A stretch of 40,350 nucleotides of DNA from Oscillospiraceae bacterium (GCA_015068445.1 SVKN01000015.1:1-40350), one strand, 5' to 3'. Positions 23,944-32,503 are shown, counted from the stretch's first letter. Made by a program: numbers and translations. Notes: generated by a model from the sequence alone, not told the origin.

Positions 23944-24453
23944 ATGGACAAAAACCTTCTCAAACTCCCGTACGTCCCGCAGCGGGGCCGAACCACCTGC
24001 TGGGCGGCCTGCGCGGCGGCCATCGTGGACTATCATTATCAATATGACTATTCGTCGCTGACGATCCTCACCATGGCGGCGGAGCACGGCATCGTCGTCA
24101 CCGGGAAGAACGGCGCGAACCTCACCCAGGCGAAGAAGCTGCTGGACCTCTTCGGCGGCGTCAACCGCGTGCGGTACCGTCATCTGACCTTTGCGGAGCT
24201 CATCGAGGCCATCGACGACGGCTGTCCGCTGTGGATGTCGTCGATCATCGCCGACGGCAGCTCCAACACCGGCCACGCTGTGGTGGCCTACGGCTACCGC
24301 CGGGGGCCGGACGGCGGCGGGACGATGTACTACATGGACCCCGCCGGGGCCATGCGCATGGCTGATTTCCCCAAGGACGGCCCCGTCATCTACACCAACG
24401 GCGGCGCCATGTTCCGCAACAACGGCTTCATCGTCTGCCGCAGCGGCATATAA
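23944..24453 (+). CDS. Small papain-like cysteine peptidase (C39/C70-like)
   Basis: A 169-residue protein whose elements fit a minimal papain fold: oxyanion-type Gln13 and nucleophile Cys19 in VPQRGRTTCWAACAAAI, general base His111 in NTGHAVVAYGY, and Asp132 in YYMDPAG. This arrangement matches the papain-like families that include AvrRpt2-type C70 and C39 peptidases. There is no signal peptide or transporter domain, so it is probably cytoplasmic or exported by another route. It is monocistronic. The substrate is unknown; self-processing, effector or toxin-like roles all remain open. Confidence 0.75.
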   Translation: MDKNLLKLPYVPQRGRTTCWAACAAAIVDYHYQYDYSSLTILTMAAEHGIVVTGKNGANLTQAKKLLDLFGGVNRVRYRHLTFAELIEAIDDGCPLWMSSIIADGSSNTGHAVVAYGYRRGPDGGGTMYYMDPAGAMRMADFPKDGPVIYTNGGAMFRNNGFIVCRSGI

Positions 24454-24459
24454 AAACCT

Positions 24460-24517
24460 GGCGCAAATCAGGATTTGCGCCATCAAAGGCCCGCGGGTAA
24501 ATCAAAGATTTACCCGC
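24460..24517. repeat. Dual-hairpin repeat, copy A
   Basis: Two perfect hairpins in a row: GGCGCAAATC-AG-GATTTGCGCC (24460-24481) and GCGGGTAAATC-AAA-GATTTACCCGC (24493-24517), joined by ATCAAAGGCCC and followed by TCG. The same order and spacing occur at 34510-34573 with altered but still complementary arms. Confidence 0.65.
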
Positions 24518-24554
24518 TCGCGCGCAGCGCAGCGATAAGGATTCTGATCAATTG

Positions 24555-24584
24555 AAAAAAGCTCCCCGTTCGGGGAGCTTTTTT
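24555..24584. terminator. Bidirectional terminator (cysteine peptidase / glsA)
   Basis: AAAAAAGCTCCCCG, TT apex, CGGGGAGCTTTTTT, placed between convergent genes. Confidence 0.9.
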
Positions 24585-24596
24585 GATATCGTTTTA

Positions 24597-25514
24597 TTAG
24601 AAAATGCTCAGATACATCCGCTGGGACAGCTCCTCCAGCGCCTTGATACCCGCGACACTGTTGCCCTTTTCGTCGAGGCCGGGGGAGAAGATGCCCACGC
24701 CCATGCGGGTGGGGGCCACGGCCATGATGCCGCCGCCGACGCCGCTCTTGGCGGGCACACCCACGCGGACAGCGAAATCGCCGGAGCCGTCGTACATGCC
24801 GCAGGTGACAAGCACCGCGTTGACGTAGTGGGCGTACTCAGCGGGGAACAGCCGCTCGTCGGTGATGGGCTTGCGTCCGCGGTTGGCGAAGACGTAGGCG
24901 ATGTTGGCCAGGTCCTTGCAGTCGACGCGGATGGAGCAGGCCTTGAAATAGCAGTCCAGCACGTCCTCCACCTCGCCCTCGATCATGCCATAGGTCTTCA
25001 GCATGAAGGCCAGGGCGCGGTTGCGGTTGCCCGTCCGTTTTTCGGACAGATAGACCTTTTCGTCCACGCCGATGTCGGGGTTCCCGGCCAGCAGCCGCGT
25101 CAGCGACAGCAGGCGGCTGAACTTTTCCTCGTGATCGGCGCCCTTGATCAGCGTGCTCATGAAGATCGCGCCCATGTTGACCATGGGGTTCAGATGCTGG
25201 GCCGACAGCACGCCCTCGGTGACGTTGATGGCGTCGAAGGGCTTGCCCGTGGCCTCCACGCCGATGTGGCTGCGGACGAAGTCGATCCCGTTGTCCATCA
25301 GGCACTGCAGCAGCAGGATCGGCTTGACGATGGACTGGATGGTGAAGGGCTTGCGCCAGTCGCCGGCCTTGTAGCTCTGTCCGTCGCTGGACACCACGAA
25401 GATGCCCAGATCGTTGACGTCGCCCTTGGCCAGCTCGGGGATGTAATCGGCCGGCTTGCCCAGCGCCTTATATTTGGCGCAGTCCCGGACGATGTCTTCC
25501 AACAGTGCTTCCAT
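24597..25514 (-). CDS. glsA: Glutaminase
   Basis: A 305-residue serine-dependent beta-lactamase-fold glutaminase of normal length. The catalytic pair S61-x-x-K64 is in PFTIQSIVKP. NPMVNMGAIFMSTLI, the Tyr/Asn region NRALAFMLKTYGMIEG, and GVGGGIMAVAPTRMGVGIFSPGLDEKGNSVAG complete the family pattern. It hydrolyses L-glutamine to glutamate and ammonia. It starts 2 bp after the stop of the C-S lyase-like gene, so the two are co-transcribed. A GGAGG site lies inside the end of the upstream gene. Confidence 0.96.
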   Translation of the reverse strand: MEALLEDIVRDCAKYKALGKPADYIPELAKGDVNDLGIFVVSSDGQSYKAGDWRKPFTIQSIVKPILLLQCLMDNGIDFVRSHIGVEATGKPFDAINVTEGVLSAQHLNPMVNMGAIFMSTLIKGADHEEKFSRLLSLTRLLAGNPDIGVDEKVYLSEKRTGNRNRALAFMLKTYGMIEGEVEDVLDCYFKACSIRVDCKDLANIAYVFANRGRKPITDERLFPAEYAHYVNAVLVTCGMYDGSGDFAVRVGVPAKSGVGGGIMAVAPTRMGVGIFSPGLDEKGNSVAGIKALEELSQRMYLSIF

Positions 25515-25516
25515 GG

Positions 25517-26773
25517 TTACCTCCCCTCCTCGTCCAGCAGCGACTGCACGGCCTTCATCACGCCGAGCTTGCCGCTCTCGTAGGTCAGACCGCCCTGGAT
25601 GAAGGCGGTGTAGGGGGGACGCATGGGCCCGTCGGCGCTGAGCTCGATGGACGCGCCCTGGATGAACGCGCCGGCGGCCATGACCACCTGATCGTCGTAG
25701 CCCGGCATGTCCCAGGCCTCCGGCGTCACGAAGGCGTCCACCGGCGAGCCCGCCTGGATGCCCCGGCAGAAGGCCAGCAGCTTTTCCGGCGCGCCGAAGT
25801 TGACCGTGTGGATGATGTCCAGGCCCGCCCGGTCGTCGGAGGGCGTGACGTCATAACCCAGCTCCCGCAGCAGCGCATTGCAGAACGCGGCCGTCTTCAG
25901 CGCCTGCGCCACCGTGTGGGGCGCCAGGAAGAAGCCCTGATAAAACGCGCGGTTGACGCCCAGCGTCGCGCCGCACTCCGCGCCGATGCCCGGCAGCGTC
26001 AGGCGGTTGGCCGCCCGCTCCACCAGCTCGCGTCTGCCCGCGACGTAGCCGCCCATGGGGGCCAGCCCGCCGCCGGGGTTCTTGATCAGCGACCCGCAGA
26101 TCAGGTCCGCGCCCACGTGAGTGGGCTCCCGCGTGTCGCAGAACTCGCCGTAGCAGTTGTCCACCAGGACGTACGCCCCGGGGTTGACCCGGTGCACCAG
26201 CGCGCACAACGCGCCGATCTCGTCGATGGACAGCGTCTGCCGCTGGCCGTAGCCCCGGGACCGCTGGATGAACACGGCTTTGACGCCGGGATCGGCGGCC
26301 CGGCGCTCGATCTCCGCGTAATCGGGCAGGCCGTCCTTCATCTCCACCATGTCGAAGCGGATGCCGTAGTCGGCGAAGGTGCCGCCCAGGGGGCCGTGCT
26401 GGCCCGTCACCGTGCGCAGGGTGTCGTAGACGTTGCCCGTCAGGCTGAGCAGCGTCTCGCCGCTCTTGACGCAGGCGAACATGCCGCAGGCGATGGCGTG
26501 GCTGCCGTTGACGAACCCGGAGCGCACCAGCGCCGCCTCGCAGCCGAAGACCTGAGCGTAGATCTCCTCCAGCTTGTCGCGGCCCTGATCGTCGTAGCCG
26601 TAGCCTGTGGACTCCCGGAAATAGGTGTCCGAGACACGGTGATCGGCAAAGGCCGTCAGCACCCGTTCGGTGCAGGCCATCGAGACCTGCTCGATGGCGC
26701 GGAAGCGGAGCGCCGCGTGGCTCTCCGCCTTGTCAGCGAGCTCCAGGAGCCGCTGAGAAAAGTCATAACTCAT
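25517..26773 (-). CDS. Methionine gamma-lyase-like / aluminium-resistance family PLP enzyme
   Basis: A 418-residue PLP fold-type-I enzyme of the Met_gamma_lyase (former 'aluminium resistance protein') family: YFRESTGYGYDDQGRDKLEEIYAQVFG, RSGFVNGSHAIACGMFA, VLVDNCYGEFCDTREP, and PLP lysine context GSLIKNPGGGLAPMGGY. Family members are proposed to cleave C-S bonds of sulfur amino acids; activity is seldom tested. The start MSYDF is chosen because the longer frame extends into a hairpin. The nearby ribosome site is weak (AAGGA too close, GGAG 11 nt away). It is followed at 2 bp by glsA. Confidence 0.88.
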   Translation of the reverse strand: MSYDFSQRLLELADKAESHAALRFRAIEQVSMACTERVLTAFADHRVSDTYFRESTGYGYDDQGRDKLEEIYAQVFGCEAALVRSGFVNGSHAIACGMFACVKSGETLLSLTGNVYDTLRTVTGQHGPLGGTFADYGIRFDMVEMKDGLPDYAEIERRAADPGVKAVFIQRSRGYGQRQTLSIDEIGALCALVHRVNPGAYVLVDNCYGEFCDTREPTHVGADLICGSLIKNPGGGLAPMGGYVAGRRELVERAANRLTLPGIGAECGATLGVNRAFYQGFFLAPHTVAQALKTAAFCNALLRELGYDVTPSDDRAGLDIIHTVNFGAPEKLLAFCRGIQAGSPVDAFVTPEAWDMPGYDDQVVMAAGAFIQGASIELSADGPMRPPYTAFIQGGLTYESGKLGVMKAVQSLLDEEGR

Positions 26774-26789
26774 TTTCCTTGATTCTCCC

Positions 26790-26844
26790 GTGAGAAAAAA
26801 TAGCAGAAAGATCCGTGCGCCGACGCTTCGCCGGCGCACGGATC
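26790..26844 (-). terminator. Terminator after the M42 array
   Basis: GATCCGTGCGCCG and CGGCGCACGGATC form a perfect 13-bp stem (26810-26844); on the minus strand a TTTTTT run follows about 9 nt later. It sits between the M42 genes and the C-S lyase gene, so read-through is possible. Confidence 0.6.
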
Positions 26845-26875
26845 AAGCCTGCCGAAGCAGGTCAGATGCAGAGGT

Positions 26876-27880
26876 TTAACCCTCCAGCGCGGACTTGAGG
26901 ATCGCCACCGCGCCCTCCACGTCCTTGAGGCTGTAGATCTCGCCCGGGGTGTGGACGTTGCGGGTGGGGATGCTGACGCCGCCGGCCAGGATGTAGCCAT
27001 GGGTGCGCTGGATGGCGCCGGCGTCGGTGCCGCCGGCCAGCAGGATCTCGTCCTGATAGGGGATGCCCGCGCGCTCCGCGGCCTCGCGCAGGAACGCGAT
27101 GACCTGCGGGTTGCACAGCAGGGAGCCGTCCTTGATCTTGACGGTGGCGCCCTTGCCCAGCTTCACGTCGCAGTAGGCCGTGGTGTTGGGGGTGTCGCCG
27201 GTGCCGCAGACGTCCACGGCGATGCCCATATCGGGATGGACGCCCCAGGCGGCCGTCTTGGCGCCGCGCAGGCCGACCTCCTCCTGCACCGTGAAGACGA
27301 ACCAGCAGTCATAGGGGCTCTTTTTCAGCGACTCCATGACCTGCAGCAGCACGACGCAGGCGATCAGATCGTCGGCATAGGGGGTGATGACCATGCCGTT
27401 CTGGACGTGGGGCTCGCCCTGGAAGACGGCCACGTCGCCGATGTGCACCAGCTGGGCGGCCTTCTCGTAGGAGCCCGCGCCGATGTCGATGTACAGCGCG
27501 CCGACGCGCAGGTCGGAGATGTTCTTCTTGCTCTCCTCGGCCCACTTCTCGCACATGATGACGCCGGTGACGCCGTTTGCGAAGCGGACGGGGGTGCGGT
27601 GGAGGAAGGCGGGCATGTGGCCGCCGACCAGCTCAAAGCGCAGATAGCCCTTCTCGTCGATGTTGGTGACCAGGAAGCCGATCAGGTCGCAGTGGGCCGT
27701 CAGCATGATCTTGTCGCCGTCGCCTTTCTTGTGGCAGATCACGTTGCCCAGGGGATCCCGGCGCACCTCGTCGACGAAGGGGGCGGCCAGCTCGGCCAGC
27801 AGGTCGCCGACCCGGCTCTCAAAGCCGGAGGGGAGGGCCGCTTCCAGCAGCAGCTTGTGCAGCGCAACAGTTTCAAACAT
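26876..27880 (-). CDS. M42 family metallopeptidase, copy 4 of a tandem array
   Basis: A 334-residue M42 (glutamyl aminopeptidase/PepA/FrvX-type) peptidase. Metal ligands are recognisable: LTAHCDLIGF (HxD), TPYADDLIACV, FTVQEEVGLRGA (EE), AVDVCGTGDTPN, and C-terminal NVHTPGEIY (His). The insertion (~65-155) corresponds to the PDZ-like lid that forms the dodecamer of TET peptidases. It removes N-terminal residues from short peptides in the cytoplasm. It follows copy 3 after 12 bp and has a GGAGG-type site. All ligands are kept, so activity is likely; specificity cannot be assigned. Confidence 0.93.
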   Translation of the reverse strand: MFETVALHKLLLEAALPSGFESRVGDLLAELAAPFVDEVRRDPLGNVICHKKGDGDKIMLTAHCDLIGFLVTNIDEKGYLRFELVGGHMPAFLHRTPVRFANGVTGVIMCEKWAEESKKNISDLRVGALYIDIGAGSYEKAAQLVHIGDVAVFQGEPHVQNGMVITPYADDLIACVVLLQVMESLKKSPYDCWFVFTVQEEVGLRGAKTAAWGVHPDMGIAVDVCGTGDTPNTTAYCDVKLGKGATVKIKDGSLLCNPQVIAFLREAAERAGIPYQDEILLAGGTDAGAIQRTHGYILAGGVSIPTRNVHTPGEIYSLKDVEGAVAILKSALEG

Positions 27881-27892
27881 GTTTTTCCCTCC

Positions 27893-28909
27893 TTATTCAA
27901 TCTCGCTCATGGCGCAGGCGGCGATGAGGCGCGCGCCGTTTTCCATGTCGTGCAGGTTGACGATCTCGCAGGGCGAGTGGATGTTGCGGCCGGGCAGGGA
28001 CATGCAGCCGCAGGGCGCGCCCTTGCCGGTGTGCATCATGGCCGCGGTGTCGGTGCCGCCGGCGATGATGATCTCATCCTGATAGGGGATATCGTTGTCC
28101 TTCGCCGCCTTGCGCATGAACTCCACGGCGGCGGGGGCGCAGATGCAGCTGTTGTCCTTGATCTTGACCGTGGGGCCGCAGCCCAGACGGACGGGCATCT
28201 CCATATCGGCTGCCAGCTCGTCGCCGGAGTAGCACAGATCGATGGCGACGCCCATGTCGGGCTCGATCCAGTTGACCGCCGTGGCGGCGCCCTTGAGGCC
28301 CAGCTCCTCCTGGACCGTGAAGACGAAGTACAGGTCGTTCCTGCTCGTCCCCACCTGCTCCATGGCCATCAGCTGCACGCAGCAGGAGGCCAGATCGTCA
28401 CAGTAGGGGGACATCATGCAGTCGTCGCCGATGCGCTGGGGCACGGTGTCGAACATGGCCAGATCGCCGACCCTGACCATCTGCTCGGCCTCCTCCTTGG
28501 TGGTGGCGCCGATGTCGATGTACAGGTCGCGCAGGGTAATGGCATTGACGGGATGATCGAGCTTCTCCGGCTGACGGCGCAGCTTGATGACGCCGCGGGT
28601 GCCGTTGACGAACACGACCTTCGTATGGACCAAAGCGGCGGGATTGTGGCCGCCGATGTTGGTGAAGGAGACGTAGCCGCCGTCGTTCACGAAGGTGACG
28701 AGGAAGCCGATGACGTCCATGTGGGCGGCGAACATCAGCTTCTTGCCGGGGCCGCGCTTGTGGCAGACGAGGCTGCCCGTGGGGGTGTACCACATCTCGT
28801 CGCAGAAGGGACGGGCGATATCGGCGATGACGTCGCCGCAGCGGCGCTCGTGCCCGGAGGGCATGGCGGCCGCCACCAGCTTCTGCTGCAGTTCAAAGGC
28901 GTTAAGCAT
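27893..28909 (-). CDS. M42 family metallopeptidase, copy 3 of a tandem array
   Basis: A 338-residue M42 peptidase with ligands in FAAHMDVIGF, SPYCDDLASCC, FTVQEELGLKGA, AIDLCYSGDELA and NIHSPCEIV. It is closest to copy 4 in length and in its VQEE(V/L)GL(R/K)GA block, suggesting the 3/4 split is the younger duplication. Its start overlaps the end of copy 2 by 8 bp, implying translational coupling. Confidence 0.93.
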   Translation of the reverse strand: MLNAFELQQKLVAAAMPSGHERRCGDVIADIARPFCDEMWYTPTGSLVCHKRGPGKKLMFAAHMDVIGFLVTFVNDGGYVSFTNIGGHNPAALVHTKVVFVNGTRGVIKLRRQPEKLDHPVNAITLRDLYIDIGATTKEEAEQMVRVGDLAMFDTVPQRIGDDCMMSPYCDDLASCCVQLMAMEQVGTSRNDLYFVFTVQEELGLKGAATAVNWIEPDMGVAIDLCYSGDELAADMEMPVRLGCGPTVKIKDNSCICAPAAVEFMRKAAKDNDIPYQDEIIIAGGTDTAAMMHTGKGAPCGCMSLPGRNIHSPCEIVNLHDMENGARLIAACAMSEIE

Positions 28910-29957
28910 TGTCGTTGCACTCCTTTACAAAGAGTCTCGCCAGCTTCAGCATGTCGTCCAGATCGGGCTCGTAAACCACGTTGCAGGCGCAGTGGATGTA
29001 GCGGGTGGGGGAGGCGATGCCGAGGCCCGTGGCGCCGCCGCTGGCGGTGTGCAGGCTCCCGGCGTCGGTGCCGCCGTTGCCGGAGCGGCGATACTGCCAA
29101 TGGATGCCCTCCTCGTCGGCGCGCTTCGTGAAGCGGTCGATGATATCGCGCTGATAGATCGAGGTCTTGTCCATGATGGAGATGACCACGCCCTTGCCCT
29201 GGGCCGTGGACTGGCCGTGGACGGGGACGCCGGGCATGTCGGCCGCCGTGGTGCCCTCCATGTTGAGGAACCAGCGGGGGTGCAGCCGGTTGGCCGCCAC
29301 CAGCGCGCCGCGGTTGCCGCCGATCTCTTCGTTGGTGGCAAAGACGAACCAGGTGTCGTACTCCAGCTCCTCCTGCAGCAGCGCCACCATCACCGAGCAG
29401 CCGATGCGGTCGTCGATGGCCTTGGAGACGATGTGCCTGTCGCCGAAGCGGGTGAAGGGGGAATCAAAGTAGCAGGGGTCGCCGATCTGGGCATACTTCA
29501 TGGCCTCCTGCTTGCTGGTGGCGCCGATGTCGATATACAGCGACTCCACAGGCGGGGCGATCTGGCGCTCGGCGGGGGTGGTCAGGTGAATGGCCTTCAG
29601 CGAGATGACGCCGGGGACCTTCTTCGGCCCGACCTTCAGCTTGCGGCCGATCATCACGCGGGGATCGACGCCGCCGACGGTGACGAACTTCAGCATGCCG
29701 TTGTCGGTGATCCGGCTGACCATGAAGCCCACCTCGTCCATGTGGGCGCACACGGCCAGCACCTGCTCGCGGCGATACTTGCCCTTTTTGAAGACGAACA
29801 GGTTGCCCAGCGTGTCGGCGAACATTTCGTCGGCACAGGGGCGCACCATGTCCTCGATGGTCTCGCGGACGTCGTCCTCATACCCGGCCACGCCGTCCAC
29901 GTTGCACAGCGTTTCGAGGATCTCAGTCAGGTTCTTCAGGTCGCTCACAGCTGCCAC
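28902..29957 (-). CDS. M42 family metallopeptidase, copy 2 of a tandem array
   Basis: A 351-residue M42 peptidase: CAHMDEVGFM, SKAIDDRIGCSV, FATNEEIGGNRGA, C-terminal YIHCACN. The fourth ligand block reads FLNMEGTTAADMPG, with Glu where the other copies have Asp (IDV/IDL). Asp and Glu are both used at this position in the M42/M20 group, and the choice can track metal or specificity. Its start overlaps copy 1 by 13 bp and its end overlaps copy 3 by 8 bp. Confidence 0.92.
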   Translation of the reverse strand: MAAVSDLKNLTEILETLCNVDGVAGYEDDVRETIEDMVRPCADEMFADTLGNLFVFKKGKYRREQVLAVCAHMDEVGFMVSRITDNGMLKFVTVGGVDPRVMIGRKLKVGPKKVPGVISLKAIHLTTPAERQIAPPVESLYIDIGATSKQEAMKYAQIGDPCYFDSPFTRFGDRHIVSKAIDDRIGCSVMVALLQEELEYDTWFVFATNEEIGGNRGALVAANRLHPRWFLNMEGTTAADMPGVPVHGQSTAQGKGVVISIMDKTSIYQRDIIDRFTKRADEEGIHWQYRRSGNGGTDAGSLHTASGGATGLGIASPTRYIHCACNVVYEPDLDDMLKLARLFVKECNDNA

Positions 29958-30985
29958 CTCCCGTCAATGTCAAGAGCCAGCTCAGCCAGAAGCCGGCCCA
30001 CGTTCTCCACGTCGCTCATCTTGATGACCTCGACGGGCGAGTGCATATACTTCAGAGGCAGGGAGACGACGAGCGTCACGCAGCCCTCCTCGATGATCTG
30101 CATGCTCCAGGCGTTGGTGCCCGTGCGGGACGGATTGGCCGCCACCTGATAGGGGATGTCCTTGGCCCGGGCGATCTCCATGACCCTGCGGGCGAAGCGG
30201 GGACGGCTGTTGGTGCCCACGGCGATGACGGGGCCGCCGCCCAGCTCGTGCACGCGGTCGCCGGGCTTGTTGTCGTCGGTGCGGGCGTGGCACACGTCGA
30301 TGGCCACGGCCAGGTCGGGCTTGTCGACGTAGGTGCGGTAGGACGCGCCGTGGCCGCCCACCTCTTCCTTCGTGGTGCCGATGATGATCAGGTCGCAGTT
30401 CAGCTCCTTGCCCTGCAGCAGCTCCAGCGCGTGCAGCAGGCAGCAGAAGCAGGCGCGGTCGTCAAAGGACTTGCCGCAGATCTGGTCGCCCAGCAGATCG
30501 AAGGCCGTGCTGGTGAAGGTCATGTAGTCGCCGATGCGGACCTTCTTGCGCGCCTCCTCGGCGCTCATGCCGATGTCGACGTACAGCTTGTCGATGGGCA
30601 GGCTCTTGGTGTTGTCGCCGGGGTTCTGCAGGTGCGGGGGGATCGCGCCGACGATGCCCAGGATGTTGCCGGTCTTCGTCATGACGTTCAGCCGGCTGCC
30701 GGGCAGCATGCGCTGGTCGACGCCCATGCCCACGAAGCGCAGGAAGCCCTCGTCGGTGATGCCCGTCACCATGAAGCCGATCTCGTCGATGTGAGCGTCC
30801 AGCATCAGGACCTTCGCCCCCGGCTTGCCGCAGAACTTATAGCCGGAGACGTTGCCGAACTTGTCGATCTCGACCTTGTCCACGTAGGGCTTCAGCAGCT
30901 CGGCCGCCGCCTCCGCCACGCGGAACTCGTCCCCCGACACGCCGTACATGTTGCCGAGGGTCATGATTTTGTCTTTGAGAGTCAA
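29945..30985 (-). CDS. M42 family metallopeptidase, copy 1 of a tandem array
   Basis: A 346-residue M42 peptidase with LDAHIDEIGFM, GKSFDDRACFC, GTTKEEVGGHGA, AIDVCHARTDD and YMHSPVEV. The frame begins with TTG: AGGAGG stands about 9 nt before this codon, while the first ATG (30964) is some 30 nt away, so TTG is very probably the true start. A TTG start can lower expression compared with the coupled downstream copies. It lies 31 bp after murD on the same strand and probably shares its transcript. Confidence 0.92.
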   Translation of the reverse strand: MTLKDKIMTLGNMYGVSGDEFRVAEAAAELLKPYVDKVEIDKFGNVSGYKFCGKPGAKVLMLDAHIDEIGFMVTGITDEGFLRFVGMGVDQRMLPGSRLNVMTKTGNILGIVGAIPPHLQNPGDNTKSLPIDKLYVDIGMSAEEARKKVRIGDYMTFTSTAFDLLGDQICGKSFDDRACFCCLLHALELLQGKELNCDLIIIGTTKEEVGGHGASYRTYVDKPDLAVAIDVCHARTDDNKPGDRVHELGGGPVIAVGTNSRPRFARRVMEIARAKDIPYQVAANPSRTGTNAWSMQIIEEGCVTLVVSLPLKYMHSPVEVIKMSDVENVGRLLAELALDIDGRWQL

Positions 30986-31016
30986 ACAATAACACCTCCT
31001 GTTAGTTTGGATGGAT

Positions 31017-32381
31017 CTATTGCAGCTTGTTGACTAACTCCTTGAAATAGCGGCCGCGGACTGAGAAATTGGGGAACCGGTCGAAGGCCGCGCAGGCCGG
31101 GGACAGCAGGACGATATCGCCCGTCTGCGCCTCGGCGCGGATGGCGGCGATCATCTCCTCATAGTCCTTGTGGAACGTGATGGGCAGCTTCTCCGAGCTG
31201 TAGCCGGGAGAGTTGACCACGGCCTGATAGATCTTCTCCTCCGTGGCGCCGCACAGGTGCAGGCTCTTGACGTGCTCCAGCACTACGGGTCCGAAGTCGT
31301 CGAAGGGGATCTGCTTGTCGTAGCCGCCGGCGATCAGGATCACCTTGCGGTCGAAGGACCGCAGGCCCGCCGCCGTGCGGGTGGGACTGGTGCCGATGGA
31401 GTCGTTGTACCACCGCACGCCGTCCAGCTCGCGCACCAGCTCCAGCCGGTGCTCAACGCCCGTGAACGTCTCCGCCACCCGGCGCATGGTCTCGGGTCTG
31501 ACGTAATCGGCCGTGGCCGCGAAGGCTGCCAGATAGTTTTCGATGTTGTGCACGCCGGGGAGGAAGATGTCTTTGGCGTCCATGACCTTCTGCCCGTGGA
31601 CCGTGATGACACCGGAGCGGTCGCAGAACGAATACGCCTCCGTCCGGCGGGAGAAATAGCGCACCATGCCCGGCGCCTTCTGGGCGCTCTGGATGGTCAG
31701 CAGGTTGTCGAGGTTCGTCACGAGGACGTCGTTCTCGCTCTGATGCAGGAAGACGTTCTCCTTGGAGGCGATGTACTCCTCCATGACCTTGTGGAAGTCG
31801 AGATGGTTGGGGCTCAGGTTGGTGATGACCGCCACGTGGGGGCTTTGCTTCATGGTCATCAGCTGGAAGGACGAAAGCTCCAGCACGCAGATGTCATCCT
31901 TCGTCATCTCGTCCACGCGGTCCAGCAGCGGCGTGCCGATGTTGCCGCCCACGAACACGCGGTAGCCCTCGGCCTTCAGCAGCTCCGAGATCACGGTGGT
32001 GGTGGTCGTCTTGCCGTCGGAGCCCGTCACGGCGATGACGGGGCAGGGGCACAGGGAGAGGAAGACTTCCATCTCGCTGGTGATCACCGCGCCGCGCTCC
32101 GAGGCCTCCCGCAGGGCGGGCACGTCGGGCCGCAGCCCGGGCGTGCGGAACACCACGTCGCCGTCAACGCCCTGCAGATAGTCGGGGCCGAGGACGAGCC
32201 TGACGCCCATGGCCTCCAGCTCCTCCGCCAGCGCGGGCATCTGCTCCCGCAGCTTCTTGTCGTGGGCCGTCACCTGAACGCCGCCCTCCGCCAGAAGCCG
32301 GATCAGCGGCGTGTTCGACACGCCGATCCCGATCACCGAGGCGCGCTTGCCCCGGATCGATTCGATATATTCTTTCAGCAT
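31017..32381 (-). CDS. murD: UDP-N-acetylmuramoylalanine--D-glutamate ligase
   Basis: A 454-residue Mur ligase. N-terminal Rossmann-like UDP-binding region (SVIGIGVSNTPLIRLL), ATP loop TGSDGKTTT at 119-127, SPNHLDFH, GVEHRLELV, NDSIGTSPTRTAAGL, and LLSPACAAFDRFPNFSVRG, all fit MurD rather than MurC/E/F. It adds D-glutamate to UDP-MurNAc-L-Ala in cell-wall synthesis. It lies outside any division/cell-wall cluster and instead heads a run of peptidases. GGAGG lies 5 nt before the ATG. Its promoter is at 32411-32439. Confidence 0.95.
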   Translation of the reverse strand: MLKEYIESIRGKRASVIGIGVSNTPLIRLLAEGGVQVTAHDKKLREQMPALAEELEAMGVRLVLGPDYLQGVDGDVVFRTPGLRPDVPALREASERGAVITSEMEVFLSLCPCPVIAVTGSDGKTTTTTVISELLKAEGYRVFVGGNIGTPLLDRVDEMTKDDICVLELSSFQLMTMKQSPHVAVITNLSPNHLDFHKVMEEYIASKENVFLHQSENDVLVTNLDNLLTIQSAQKAPGMVRYFSRRTEAYSFCDRSGVITVHGQKVMDAKDIFLPGVHNIENYLAAFAATADYVRPETMRRVAETFTGVEHRLELVRELDGVRWYNDSIGTSPTRTAAGLRSFDRKVILIAGGYDKQIPFDDFGPVVLEHVKSLHLCGATEEKIYQAVVNSPGYSSEKLPITFHKDYEEMIAAIRAEAQTGDIVLLSPACAAFDRFPNFSVRGRYFKELVNKLQ

Positions 32382-32410
32382 AAGCTCCTCCGAAAAATGG
32401 GTTTTACCTA

Positions 32411-32439
32411 TTTATATAGTTTACTCCAAGTCGGGTCAA
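32411..32439 (-). promoter_or_regulatory. murD-M42 operon promoter
   Basis: Minus strand TTGACC (32439-32434), 17-bp spacer, TATAAA (32416-32411). It is back-to-back with the rnpB promoter. Confidence 0.75.
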
Positions 32440-32467
32440 TGGTCAATAAGAGAGTTGCGCCCGAGCC

Positions 32468-32497
32468 TTGACAAACCCCGCGCCCGGACGGTATAAT
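32468..32497 (+). promoter_or_regulatory. rnpB promoter
   Basis: TTGACA, 18-bp spacer, TATAAT, placing the start a few bases before the RNA's P1 helix. Confidence 0.85.
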
Positions 32498-32503
32498 AGC
32501 ACC

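Noticed and set aside
26951-29131. Plus-strand open frame of 726 codons across the M42 genes
   Set aside because: Covers parts of three well-supported minus-strand peptidase genes; its composition is typical of antisense frames in high-GC DNA.
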